This document shows, one piece after another, positions 27,080 through 35,440 of a stretch of 64,000 nt of DNA. Each line of letters starts with the position of its first letter. The first letter of the stretch is position 1. Location: assembly GCA_963762825.1 (NCBI GenBank), contig CAVXLZ010000001.1, positions 186,001 to 250,000 on the forward strand, read 5' to 3'. The DNA is from Miltoncostaea sp963762825. Its GTDB lineage: Bacteria; Actinomycetota; Thermoleophilia; Miltoncostaeales; Miltoncostaeaceae. The position numbers and the translations under genes are program-made. Under the pieces are notes generated by a model. It was not told the origin of the DNA. It searched no databases and was given only the letters and a program-made list of their open reading frames with translations.

Positions 27080-27091
27080 CCCTCATGAGGG
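27080..27091 (-). terminator. Palindrome downstream of the Pro/Ala-rich gene
   Basis: CCCTCATGAGGG is a perfect 12-base palindrome 26 bases past the stop of the minus-strand surface-protein gene. There is no T tract, so termination is only possible. Confidence 0.25.
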
Positions 27092-27116
27092 CGCACCACT
27101 CCAGGGAGCGGGTCGA

Positions 27117-28154
27117 CTAGCCGGGTCGGCGTACCGCCAGGCGGTGGCCGCTGGATGCACCGAGCAGCCCGCTCGCCACGACCCGCTCCGAAAGACCGGG
27201 GCGCGGGGCGGCGGCGACCAGGAGGATCAGGCCGATCACGATGAACAGCACCAGCGTCGATGCCGGGGGCCCGGAGCCACCCGGAAGGGCGTAGCTGGCC
27301 AGCACCGCCAGCAGGCTCGACCCCGAGGGCGCCACGTTCAGAGGAGCGGCGCTGGTGGCCTCGATGAGGGTGGGCGTCGTGAGGAGGTACTCCGGCTGCG
27401 CCGGCTGCTCGGCGGTCTGGGGCGCGACGTTCGATGCGACCTCGGACGAGGGCGTGGCGACGAGGGTCCGTTCCGCTGAGGCGGTCATTCGCAGCGAGTT
27501 GGTGAAGTCGGCGAGCGTCACGCCGGGAGCTGCCGGCGGCGCCTTCTTCTTCGCGACCTTGCTCGGCGCGACGACCGGTGCGGGTGAGTCGGGGCGCGCC
27601 GCGACGACGGCGCTGGGCCGGTCCGGCGCGGGCGGCGGGACGACCACCGGAGGCGCGGTCACCACGGCGGGGGAGAGCCGGGCCGGGGGCGGTGGTACGT
27701 CGGCTTTGGGAGGGTCGGGGGTCACCGGCAGCGGAGTCGCCACCTGTGGGGTCGCTGCGGCCAGCGCCGGCGCCGGCGCTGGCGTCGGGGCCGACTCGGG
27801 GGCCGGGACGGCTTCGTTCGCCGGCACCGGGGCGGCCTCTGCGGCGGGCGCCGCCGCCGCGGTCAGGCCCGCCAGGTCGGCGGGGGGCGCCGCCGGGGTC
27901 TCAACGCCGGTGGTGGTCCCCTCCGCCGGTGCGGCGCCGGGGACACCGGTCTGCGGGGCGGTCTCGGTTCCCGCGACGGGCGTGGCCTCGTTCGCGGGAG
28001 TCGCCACCTGGGTCGGCGGTGTCTGCTCGGCGACGGCCGGTTCCGCGGCGACTGCGAGGCTCGGGACGAGGATGCAGGCGCCGGCCACCAGCGAGGTGGC
28101 AAGAAGCCACCTGGGACCGATCAGCCGTGTGTGGGTGCGGGGGGGACGCGCCAT
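27117..28154 (-). CDS. Pro/Ala-rich surface protein with C-terminal membrane anchor
   Basis: A 345-residue protein: signal peptide or N-terminal anchor (RWLLATSLVAGACILVPSLA, then AVAAEP), about 200 residues of low-complexity Pro, Ala, Thr and Val, a less repetitive stretch (VTLADFTNSLRMTASAERTL), and a hydrophobic C-terminal segment (LVLFIVIGLILLVAAA) followed by a basic tail. This is the layout of wall-spanning proteins tethered to the membrane. There is no LPXTG motif. No family recognised. The ATG nearest the signal peptide is chosen. Confidence 0.72.
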   Translation of the reverse strand: MARPPRTHTRLIGPRWLLATSLVAGACILVPSLAVAAEPAVAEQTPPTQVATPANEATPVAGTETAPQTGVPGAAPAEGTTTGVETPAAPPADLAGLTAAAAPAAEAAPVPANEAVPAPESAPTPAPAPALAAATPQVATPLPVTPDPPKADVPPPPARLSPAVVTAPPVVVPPPAPDRPSAVVAARPDSPAPVVAPSKVAKKKAPPAAPGVTLADFTNSLRMTASAERTLVATPSSEVASNVAPQTAEQPAQPEYLLTTPTLIEATSAAPLNVAPSGSSLLAVLASYALPGGSGPPASTLVLFIVIGLILLVAAAPRPGLSERVVASGLLGASSGHRLAVRRPG

Positions 28155-28348
28155 GCGGAGAGCCGGAATCGCCAATCGTCGAAATGCTCCCGGGTCTCCC
28201 GGGATGGCGACGACAATACATCGCCCCCGGGACCCGCGTGAAGGGGAGCGGGTCGCTGATCACCCGATCGGGGGACGCATGGCGGCGCGACGGGGCCTTG
28301 GGTGCGTCGGATCGTGACGGCTGAGGCCGCCGTTAGAGTCGTCAGCCG
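28155..28348. other. Intergenic region between divergent genes
   Basis: No gene. It holds two CCCGGG blocks three bases apart (about 28189-28203) that can pair as a small hairpin in the leader of the minus-strand gene, and a TAGAGT -10 for the plus-strand exonuclease gene. Confidence 0.4.
28334..28339 (+). promoter_or_regulatory. -10 box of exonuclease-GIY-YIG gene (TAGAGT)
   Basis: TAGAGT ends nine bases before the GTG start and there is no ribosome-binding site in between; leaderless start likely. Confidence 0.45.
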
Positions 28349-30217
28349 GTGTCTGCGACGGCTCAACTACACATCCCGTTTCCCACCCCGCAGCCCGGAG
28401 CCGAGGGCGGCGACTCGATGCCCGATCGCCTGTGCGCGCTCCTCGCGCGGAGGGGTCGTCCGCTCGAGGTCGGGCACGTGGCGAGCCAGCTCCTGCGGTT
28501 GCGTCGCTGCCCCGAACGGCTCCAGCGCAGGCTGGTCGCAGAGATCGTCGAGGGGGACGCGCGCCTGGCCTGGCTCGGGCGCGACCTGGTCGGCCTGGCA
28601 CCGCCCGACTGGACCGATGCCAGCCTCTCCACCGCGAGCTTCTGCGTCGTCGATCTCGAGACGACCGGCGGCTCTCCCGGTCACTCCAAGATCACCGAGA
28701 TCGGGGCGGTCCGCATCCGTTCCCTGGCCATCGAGGAGCGCTTCAGCACTCTCGTCCATCCGGGCCGTCCGATCCCCAGGGTCGTCACGGAGCTCACGGG
28801 GATCGACGATCGAATGGTGGCGGACAGCCCGGACATCGACGTCGCGCTCGCGGACTTCGTCGAGTTCGCCGGGCAGGACGTGCTCGTGGCCCACAATGCA
28901 CCCTTCGACCTGCGCTTCCTGAATTACGAGCGGCGCCGGCTCACCGGTCGCTACTTCACCCAGGCCTGGCTCGACACCCTCCTGCTCGCGCGCCGGCTCC
29001 TGAACGGACGTGCGGGCCGACATGATCTGGGCACGCTCGCCGCCTGGGCCGACACATCGGTCCGCCCGTCCCACCGGGCGCTGCCCGACGCCGAGGCGAC
29101 GGCGGAGCTGCTGACGGTGTTGATCGGAATGCTCGTCGAGCGCGGTGTGGACACCCTCCAGGGGGCGGTGGCGTTCGGGGGCACCGGGGGCGCCCGCCAC
29201 TCCTTCAAGCTGGCCCTGGCCGAGGACCTGCCGAGTCGCCCCGGCGTCTACGTGATGCGCGATGGCGGCGGCGAGCCTCTCTACGTCGGGAAGGCCGTCA
29301 ACCTGAGGCGCCGGGTCCGGTCGTACTTCGGCCCCGGGGGGCGCCACAGCCGCCTCATCGGGCGCGCGCTCGAACAGCTCGAGAGCATCGATCACGAGAC
29401 CTGCGGCTCCGAGTTCGCCGCGCTCCTGCGCGAGGAGCGACTGATCAAGGAGATGCGCCCGCCCTGCAACCGCCGCGGGACCGGGGGCGCCGGCCAGTAC
29501 CTCAAGCTCACCGCGTCCTCATCGGCACCTCGCCTCTACGTGGTGCCGCGTGTACGCCCCGACGGGGGCGCCTACTTCGGCCCGGTGGGATCGAGGCGAC
29601 TCGCCCGCGAGGCGGCCGCTTGCCTCAGCGAGCTCTTTCCGATCGCGGACCCCGATCCTGCCGTCCGGGCCGCGGCCGCCGCCGCCGTCTCCGATCTGCT
29701 CGCCGGCGAGCCGTCGGCGCTCGCTGACCTGGGTCGGCGGATGGGTCTCGCCATCTCGGGGGGCCGGCTGGCTGTCGACGCGTCCGGGCGCTCCGATCCT
29801 CCGCGCGCGGTGCTCGGGACGCTCGCGGCCCTCGCGCGCGCCCGCCGCGCGGCCGGTCTGATGGCCGTGGTGGTGGAGCGTGGCGAGGAGCCTCACGCCG
29901 CCGAGGCCTTCTTCGTGGCCGGCGGAGTCGTTCGGCACCAGGCTCATCTGGATGCGCCGTCCTGGGCGGATCAATCGCGCGAGGGTCTCGCGATCCTGCG
30001 GCGGTACACGCGCACCCCCGCGGGGGTGCTGGCGCCGGATGCGATGGGCGAGGCGGCGATCGTCCAGGATCGTCTGCGTCGTGTCGACCCGGGCAGGGGA
30101 GCGCTCCTGCTGGGCCGAGGGTGGCGCACCGCCGAGGTCCTCCGGCGGATCGGTTGTGCCCTCGCGAGCCTCGCCGCGTCGGCTCACGATCCCGACGAGG
30201 CCCTGCCCGAGGGCTGA
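28349..30217 (+). CDS. DEDD exonuclease fused to UvrC-like GIY-YIG nuclease domain
   Basis: A 622-residue fusion. After an N-terminal helical part (1-90) comes an epsilon-type 3'-5' exonuclease (about 98-260: VVDLETTGGSPGHSKITEIG, TGIDDRMV, VLVAHNAPFDLRFL, SHRALPDAEAT), then a GIY-YIG domain (about 298-375: RPGVYVMRDGGGEPLYVGKA) and a C-terminal region of about 240 residues resembling part of UvrC but without its second nuclease domain. This architecture is known in actinobacteria (M. tuberculosis Rv2191 type) and has been linked to DNA repair. All four acidic exonuclease positions appear present. Confidence 0.9.
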   Translation: MSATAQLHIPFPTPQPGAEGGDSMPDRLCALLARRGRPLEVGHVASQLLRLRRCPERLQRRLVAEIVEGDARLAWLGRDLVGLAPPDWTDASLSTASFCVVDLETTGGSPGHSKITEIGAVRIRSLAIEERFSTLVHPGRPIPRVVTELTGIDDRMVADSPDIDVALADFVEFAGQDVLVAHNAPFDLRFLNYERRRLTGRYFTQAWLDTLLLARRLLNGRAGRHDLGTLAAWADTSVRPSHRALPDAEATAELLTVLIGMLVERGVDTLQGAVAFGGTGGARHSFKLALAEDLPSRPGVYVMRDGGGEPLYVGKAVNLRRRVRSYFGPGGRHSRLIGRALEQLESIDHETCGSEFAALLREERLIKEMRPPCNRRGTGGAGQYLKLTASSSAPRLYVVPRVRPDGGAYFGPVGSRRLAREAAACLSELFPIADPDPAVRAAAAAAVSDLLAGEPSALADLGRRMGLAISGGRLAVDASGRSDPPRAVLGTLAALARARRAAGLMAVVVERGEEPHAAEAFFVAGGVVRHQAHLDAPSWADQSREGLAILRRYTRTPAGVLAPDAMGEAAIVQDRLRRVDPGRGALLLGRGWRTAEVLRRIGCALASLAASAHDPDEALPEG

Positions 30218-30218
30218 C

Positions 30219-31229
30219 ATGGCCTCGGCGGCCGCGGCACCCCGGGTAGTCGCCGCCCTTGCGATCAGCGGGCGGTTCGCAGCCTTCGGCCGTCAGGCCG
30301 CCGCCGCGCTGCGCGCGTGGACCCGCGCGCGCGGGTTCCCGCTGCGCATCGAGGACGACCGCAGCATCCCGGCCGAGAGCTCCCGGCTCGTGGCAGGGCT
30401 CGCCGCGAGGGCGGACCTGGTCCTCGGGCCCTACGGCAGCGGCTGCGGTCGGGAGGTGGCCGAGGCGATGGCGGGACGCCCCGAGGTCGTCTGGAATCAC
30501 GGCGCGGCGGCGGTCCCCCGTACCGGCGCGCGCATGGTCAACGTGCTCGGACCGGCCGAGAGCTACTGGAGGGGCCTGGCCGAGGTGCTGTCCGCCGGAG
30601 GCGGGACGGCGCCGCGGGTCGCCGTCGCCCGGGCTCCCGGGGGTTTCGGGGCGAGCGTGGCCGCAGGCGCACTCGATGCGCTGGCGCGGGCAGGACTGAC
30701 CCCGGCCGCCGTGGAGGAGCTCGACCCCGAGCGCCCAGAGGAGGTGGTCGAAAGGGCGCTCCTGTCGGGGGCCGGGTGGGTGGTCGGGGGCGGTCGCATG
30801 GAGGACGATCTCGCGCTCGCGCGGGCCTGCGCGGGCGCCGGCCTCGGCGCGGCACTCGTCGTCTGCGGGGTCTCGCTCGCGGGCGAGGAGCTCGGCGGGC
30901 GGATCCTGGGATGGCTCGGGCCGACGCAGTGGGACGGCACGCCCCCGTCGCCGCCGCTCTCCCTGCCGGCGGGGGCGGACTACCCGGCCGCCCAGGCTCT
31001 CGCGGCCGGACTCGTCGCCGAGCAGGCTCTCGCTCTGGCGGGATCCGCGCGTCCCGACGACCTGTGGGCGGCGGCTCGCGCTCTGCAGACGCGTACCTTC
31101 GTCGGGCCCTTCGCCATCGACCAGGCCGGCCGTCAGACCGCGCACGCGCCCTGCATCGTGAGATGGCAGTCGGCCGCGGGGCGCCCTGAGCGCGTGGTGG
31201 CCTGGAGGCCGCCGCTGCCGGGCGCATGA
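30219..31229 (+). CDS. PBP1-fold protein without signal peptide
   Basis: A 336-residue protein with the fold pattern of branched-chain amino-acid binding proteins (type 1 periplasmic binding): VVAALAISGRFAAFGRQAAA, ADLVLGPYGSGCGREVAEAM, the PEVVWNHGAAAVP segment and ARMVNVLGPAESYWRGLAEV. Reading from the ATG one base after the previous stop gives no export signal, so it is probably cytosolic. No ABC transporter genes are near; it sits between two DNA-repair genes. It may be a ligand-binding sensor rather than a transporter part. Confidence 0.75.
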   Translation: MASAAAAPRVVAALAISGRFAAFGRQAAAALRAWTRARGFPLRIEDDRSIPAESSRLVAGLAARADLVLGPYGSGCGREVAEAMAGRPEVVWNHGAAAVPRTGARMVNVLGPAESYWRGLAEVLSAGGGTAPRVAVARAPGGFGASVAAGALDALARAGLTPAAVEELDPERPEEVVERALLSGAGWVVGGGRMEDDLALARACAGAGLGAALVVCGVSLAGEELGGRILGWLGPTQWDGTPPSPPLSLPAGADYPAAQALAAGLVAEQALALAGSARPDDLWAAARALQTRTFVGPFAIDQAGRQTAHAPCIVRWQSAAGRPERVVAWRPPLPGA

Positions 31230-31241
31230 CACACTCCGCGC

Positions 31242-32045
31242 GTGGTCGGGCGAGCCGGTGAAGACGAGGACGCTGTCGTGGGCTCCCTGGTGGACTGGTT
31301 TCGGCGGGAGGGCACCGACCTGCCCTGGCGGCGCACGCGCGACAGGTACCGGGTGCTGGTGGCCGAGGCCCAACTGCAGGCGACGCCGGTCGCCCGTGTG
31401 CTCCCATACTACGAGCGATTCCTCGCACGCTGGCCGACGGCGGCGGATCTCGCTCGTGCGGAGCTCGGCGAGGTCCTCGCCGAGTGGCAGGGCCTCGGAT
31501 ATCCGCGCCGCGCCCGGAACCTCCACGCCACCGCCGGGGTGATCGCGACATCGGGTTGGCCACCGCCCGACCGCCTGACCGATCTTCCCGGAGTCGGCCC
31601 TTACACCGCCGCCGCGCTCCGCTGCTTCGCCGACGGCGAGGACGTGCTGCCGGTCGATACGAATGCGGCCCGCGTCGTCGCCCGCCGCTTCCCCCGCGGC
31701 TGGCCTGGGGCCCCGGGGCGCGGATGGGAGGCCGGGCAGGCGGTCATGGACCTCGGTCGCCTGTGGTGCACGGCGCGAGCGCCGCGCTGCGAGGAGGGAT
31801 GCCCGCTGCGCGAAGGCTGCCCTGCCGCCTCCGGGGGGACGGCACTCGCCCTGACCCCGGCGCGACGTCCCCAGGGGCGCTACGAAGGGTCGATGCGCCA
31901 GCGGCGCGGTCGCCTGCTCCGCGCGCTCGCCGAGCGCGGCTGCGTGAGCGAGTCGTGCGATCCCGAGGCCGCCGCCAGTCTTCTCGCCGACGGTCTCGCC
32001 GGCTCCCGCACCGGCATGCTCGTGCGGGCGGGAAAGCCGGTATGA
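31242..32045 (+). CDS. mutY: A/G-specific adenine DNA glycosylase
   Basis: Removes adenine mispaired with 8-oxoguanine. The 267-residue protein has the catalytic-Glu segment VLVAEAQLQATPV, the helix-hairpin-helix LTDLPGVGPYTAAAL, catalytic Asp in VDTNAARVV, and an iron-sulphur cysteine set CTARAPRCEEGCPLREGC. The spacing there is C-x6-C-x3-C-x5-C; the usual middle spacing is x2. The C-terminal NUDIX-like 8-oxoG recognition domain is absent. The stop overlaps the ATG of a separate MutT gene, so the two oxidative-damage enzymes are coupled. Confidence 0.92.
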   Translation: MVGRAGEDEDAVVGSLVDWFRREGTDLPWRRTRDRYRVLVAEAQLQATPVARVLPYYERFLARWPTAADLARAELGEVLAEWQGLGYPRRARNLHATAGVIATSGWPPPDRLTDLPGVGPYTAAALRCFADGEDVLPVDTNAARVVARRFPRGWPGAPGRGWEAGQAVMDLGRLWCTARAPRCEEGCPLREGCPAASGGTALALTPARRPQGRYEGSMRQRRGRLLRALAERGCVSESCDPEAAASLLADGLAGSRTGMLVRAGKPV

Positions 32046-32428
32046 GATCGCAGCAGGTGGTCGTCGCCGCGCTCATCGAACGCGGCGGGCGGATCCTCGT
32101 CAGCCAGCGCGGACCCGGCGCCGGCCAGGCCGGCCGTTGGGAGTTCCCGGGTGGCAAGCGCGAGCCGGGCGAGACCGATCGGACCGCTCTCGCGCGCGAG
32201 CTGCGGGAGGAGCTCGGCGTGGAGCTGGAGATCGGCCCCCTCGTTTGGACGGCGCGGGCCGGGCCGCTCGTCCTGCGTTTCTTCCGGTGTCCATGGGCAC
32301 CCGGACAGCGTCCGCGGCCCCTCGGCAGCGTCCAGTTCCGCTGGGTGCGCAGCGAGGACCTGCCGACCCTGCCCTTTCCTCCCGCCGACGCCGGCTTGGT
32401 CAGCGCCCTCGCCGAGGGGAACGTCTGA
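32042..32428 (+). CDS. NUDIX hydrolase, MutT-like
   Basis: A 128-residue NUDIX hydrolase with a complete Nudix box (GGKREPGETDRTALARELRE followed by ELGVEL). The start VVVAALIERGGRILVSQRGP and WEFPGGK strand are typical of MutT, which clears 8-oxo-dGTP from the nucleotide pool. Coupling to mutY by ATGA overlap supports that role. Substrate is inferred. Confidence 0.9.
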   Translation: MRSQQVVVAALIERGGRILVSQRGPGAGQAGRWEFPGGKREPGETDRTALARELREELGVELEIGPLVWTARAGPLVLRFFRCPWAPGQRPRPLGSVQFRWVRSEDLPTLPFPPADAGLVSALAEGNV

Positions 32429-32461
32429 CAGGTACTCGGATGGCCGGTCGGGCTTGTGTGC

Positions 32462-32475
32462 CGGAGTAAACTCCG
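32462..32475 (+). promoter_or_regulatory. Inverted repeat over a -10-like box
   Basis: CGGAGT and ACTCCG, two bases apart, enclose TAAACT, 25 bases before the start of a 58-residue protein gene. A possible operator. Confidence 0.35.
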
Positions 32476-32497
32476 CCGGGAACCCGGGAGGTGGTGC

Positions 32498-32674
32498 ATG
32501 GCCAAGGCAAAGCGGCAGCGTCGCAGCAGCATCCGAACCATGTCGGCCGATTCGTCCGCCCTCGAGGCGCTCGAATCGCTCGAACGCCTCGAGCGATCAG
32601 CGGCGGAGGCCAACGCCGAATCGCCCGAGGGCGACGCGGTCGCCTCGTCATCGGGGGAGGCCGAGGCCGAGTAG
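32498..32674 (+). CDS. Small charged protein (58 aa)
   Basis: A 58-residue protein with a basic start (MAKAKRQRRSSIRTM) and an acidic, Ala/Glu/Ser-rich remainder (LEALESLERLERSAAEANAE). GGGAGGTGG lies just before the ATG. It is predicted mostly helical or disordered; no family recognised. It stands between mutT and the convergent phoU gene, with its own promoter-like repeat. Confidence 0.6.
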   Translation: MAKAKRQRRSSIRTMSADSSALEALESLERLERSAAEANAESPEGDAVASSSGEAEAE

Positions 32675-33335
32675 TCAGCTTCCTCGGGAGAAGGCCTCTC
32701 CGCTGACGAGGAAGCGCACGCGGCGACCCAGCTCGGCGCCGTTGTTGGCGACACGCTCCAGGTGTCGCGAGACCAGCACGGCGACCGCCGACCAGATCCG
32801 CGTCTCCGGCTCGTCGGGGGCGGCGGCGACGCGTGAGACGACCTCGCCGAGCATCTGACGCACGGTGGCCGCTCCAACGGCCGCCTGCTCCCCCAGCTCG
32901 GAGTCGCCGCGGGCGATCGCCTGGACCGCCCGCGCGAGGGTGTCGAACGGCACGCGCGCTCATGCGGGAGATGAGGGCCTGGATCTCGGGGACGGTGCCC
33001 TCGGGGCGGACGGATCGCGCCGCCTCCGCGATGGCGACCGCGAGATCGCCGACGCGTTCGAGGGCGACCACCGCGATCAGCCCGACGTGGAGCAGTCGCA
33101 GATCGCCGGCGACGGGGGCCTCGAGCAGCTGGAGGCTGAAGACCTTGTGATCGAGCTCGGCGCAGCGCTGGTCCACCAGCTCGTCGGCGGCGATCACCTC
33201 GCCCGCCGCCGTGGCGTCAACCTCCTCCCATGCCGCCACCCCTCGCTCGACCTGCGAGAGGACGAGGCTCGCCATCTCGACGAGCCCGGAGCGGAAGGCC
33301 TCGATCTCGTCCTGGAAATGGAGGCGTGTCGACAC
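32675..33335 (-). pseudogene. phoU: PhoU-like phosphate regulator, apparent +1 frameshift
   Basis: PhoU proteins link the Pst phosphate transporter to the PhoR kinase. The first part (FQDEIEAFRSGLVEMASLVL, DLRLLHVGLIAVVALERVGD, ALISRMSARAV) is one PhoU repeat. The second (LARAVQAIARGDSELGEQAA, AVLVSRHLERVANNGAELGR) is read in a frame shifted by one base, the switch lying near 32950-32957 in a GCGCGCG run. Joined, the two give about 219 residues, the normal PhoU length. One extra base in the assembly is the simplest cause; true inactivation is the alternative. No pst genes are adjacent. Confidence 0.78.
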
Positions 33336-33341
33336 GGGCGG

Positions 33342-33347
33342 ATCCTA
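33342..33347 (-). promoter_or_regulatory. -10 box of phoU (TAGGAT)
   Basis: Minus-strand TAGGAT ends six bases before the phoU GTG with no ribosome-binding site, a leaderless arrangement. Confidence 0.45.
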
Positions 33348-33370
33348 CCTCCCGGACCGGCCGACCCGTG

Positions 33371-34236
33371 TCATCGTCGCCGTAGCCGTCCGCCGGCGAG
33401 GGCGATCACCGCGTCGGAGGTGGCGAGCAGGCGGCTCCCACGCGCGGCGCGCGTGAAGCGGATGCCGCCGTCGCGATCCTGGAGCCTCCGGAGCGCAGCG
33501 CGGGTGGAGTCGGGCGGGGTGCGCCCGAGGGCCCGTAGCGCCAGCATCGCGCCGGCGGTGGAGTTGGCCTCGGTCGCACGACGGCCGCCGGAAGACGCCA
33601 GTCCCCCTCGCGGTTGCGCTGGGCCAGCATCCACCTCGCGCCCGCCCGAAGGCGGGCATCTCTGCGCGGGACGCCCGCGGCGACCAGGGCTTCGATCACG
33701 AGTGCGGTGGCATCGACCGAGTCGCGGCCATCCCGCTCGAGGTCGAAGCTCCATCCGCCGGTGCCCCTCCCGGCCAGGGTCGCCCGCGCCGCCGACCGGG
33801 GGACGCTGCCGCCGGCGGCCTCGATCGCGAGCATCGAGAGAGCCTGATCGAAGACTGTGGCGCCGTAGCGGCCGGAGGCGTAGCGGGAGGTGATCCTGCG
33901 CACGTAGTCAACGCCCGCGAGTCGCCGCGGGTCGCCGCCTGCGGCGACGGCGGCCATGACGACCTTCGCGGCTCCGCCGGCGGTGCGGGCGTATGCGGGA
34001 GCGCTGCGGCCGAGCCGCGCGAGGCGCGTCTTCAGCGAGCGTTCGCTGCGCCCGGCGGCGCGCAGGGCGACGATGGCGTCCGCCTGCTGACCGGCCGGCG
34101 CTCCGGCGGAGTTCGCCGCGAGCCAGGATGCCGCGCGTGCGGTGGCCCGTGCGTCGGCCGTGGCCGCGGCGGCGGAGGGTGCGAGAACGGCGAGGGCAAG
34201 GGCGACCAGGGTCGCGGTCGAGCGGCGGGCGATCAT
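33371..34236 (-). pseudogene. Secreted alpha/alpha-toroid repeat protein (transcobalamin N-domain-like), apparent frameshift
   Basis: Signal peptide (STATLVALALAVLAPSAAAA), then prenyltransferase/terpenoid-cyclase-type repeats: YGATVFDQALSMLAIEAAGG, GTGGWSFDLERDGRDSVDAT, ALVIEALVAAGV, RNREGDW, and in a shifted frame ANSTAGAMLALRALG, LRRLQDRDGGIRF, LLATSDAVIALAGG. The frame change is near 33585-33600 and fits one missing base; joined length is about 288 residues. Intrinsic factor and transcobalamin bind B12 with this same toroid plus a beta domain. The ATG overlaps the stop of the DUF4430 gene, placing it under the cobalamin riboswitch. A cobalamin-binding role is inferred. Confidence 0.72.
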
Positions 34237-35402
34237 CGCGAACTGCCGGCCCGGGTCACGCGGAACTGCCCGGTGTTGATCCGCGCGAGGCCACGGCCCT
34301 CCAGGTTTCCCGAGCCGTCGGTGGCGCGGCTCCACACCCGCCACGTGCCCGGGGCCAGACCGCGGCGTCCGAGACCGAGCAGCCAGTTGCCGCCCACCGA
34401 GCGGGCCTTCAGCCAGGTCCTCGCCGCACAGGACCGCGGACGGGTCATCGCGCCCGAGCGGGTGCGGAAGCGGCACCGGGTGCCGACGCGCCGGGCCAGG
34501 GCCACCCTCACGCCCGCGATATCGGAGCGGTCCGGGCCGGCCACCCCTCTGATTCCGCGCACCGAGGTGAGGATGCGTCCGACCCGCGGGAAGGTGATCC
34601 GGCTACCGGGGGCGACCGTGTCGGCCGCCGCGGCGGCCGTCCCGACGGGAGGGGTCGGCACGGTGGAGGGGGAGGCCACCGCGGGCAGGCTGCAGGCCGT
34701 GGGGTCGTCGGCGTACGAGCACACGGCGCGAGCGGGGCTGCGGATGTCGCCGGCGCGGGTCGCGGCGACCGTCAGCGTTCCCGTTCCCTGGGCGATGAAG
34801 GTCACCCGCCCCGTGGCATCGGCGGTCCGCTGCGCCCCGCCGTACCGCACCGTCGCGCCACCCCCCGGCGCGGGAGCACCGTTCCCGTCGTAGCTCGTGA
34901 CGGTGACCGTGAAGGCCGATCCTGCGGCGAGGCGATCGGAGGAGGGGGTGACCTCGAGCTCGCGCGCTCCGTCGGCTCCCCCGTAGAACCAGAGGACGCC
35001 GTCGCCCTGATCGAGCGCCCTGTCGCTCGCCCCCACGTCGGGCGCCACGTGGTTCACCCGGTACTGCCAGCCCACGCTGCCGGCGTTCGCCTCACCACCG
35101 ACTCGGTCGACCAGGATCGCGTTGAATGAGGGGAAGAACTGGAACCCGAGCCCGAGGCCGGTGCTCGAGGTCGCCCGGTAGAGCTGCCAGAAGGCCGAGG
35201 CCCGGCTCACGTCGACCGCCGCCGAGGCGGTGTCGTAGACCGTCGCGGTGCCCGTCCCCTCGATGGGGATGGCGCTCTCGGGAATGAGCGTGGCCGAGGC
35301 GCCCTCGACCCTGATGGTGGTGTCGAGGGCCGTGGCGAGGGGGGTCGCCATCAGCCCGGCCGCACAGGCGGCGGCCAGGGTGATCCGAAGGGGGGTGCGC
35401 AC
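34233..35402 (-). CDS. Secreted DUF4430 protein (transcobalamin C-domain-like)
   Basis: A 389-residue exported protein. The GTG has GAGGAG five bases upstream and begins a signal peptide (LRITLAAACAAGLMATPLAT, then ALD). The DUF4430 domain covers about residues 25-145 (TTIRVEGASATLIPESAIPI, FWQLYRATSSTGLGLGFQF, WQYRVNHVAPDVGASD, DGVLWFYGG); this fold is the C-terminal beta domain of transcobalamin. Next come an Ig-like strand domain (ELEVTPSSDRLAAGSAFTVT) and a basic C-terminal region with RITFPRVGRILTS. It is directly downstream of a cobalamin riboswitch and overlaps the toroid gene, so a role in B12 capture is inferred. Confidence 0.85.
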   Translation of the reverse strand: MRTPLRITLAAACAAGLMATPLATALDTTIRVEGASATLIPESAIPIEGTGTATVYDTASAAVDVSRASAFWQLYRATSSTGLGLGFQFFPSFNAILVDRVGGEANAGSVGWQYRVNHVAPDVGASDRALDQGDGVLWFYGGADGARELEVTPSSDRLAAGSAFTVTVTSYDGNGAPAPGGGATVRYGGAQRTADATGRVTFIAQGTGTLTVAATRAGDIRSPARAVCSYADDPTACSLPAVASPSTVPTPPVGTAAAAADTVAPGSRITFPRVGRILTSVRGIRGVAGPDRSDIAGVRVALARRVGTRCRFRTRSGAMTRPRSCAARTWLKARSVGGNWLLGLGRRGLAPGTWRVWSRATDGSGNLEGRGLARINTGQFRVTRAGSSR

Positions 35403-35440
35403 TGAAGCTCCTCGTATCGCGAAGGGCGTTGTCAGGTGAG

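Noticed and set aside
32400..32670. C-terminal continuation of the first phoU frame past the frameshift
   Set aside because: The residues after the shift are Arg/Pro-rich and antisense to the small 58-residue gene; the real PhoU continues in the other frame.
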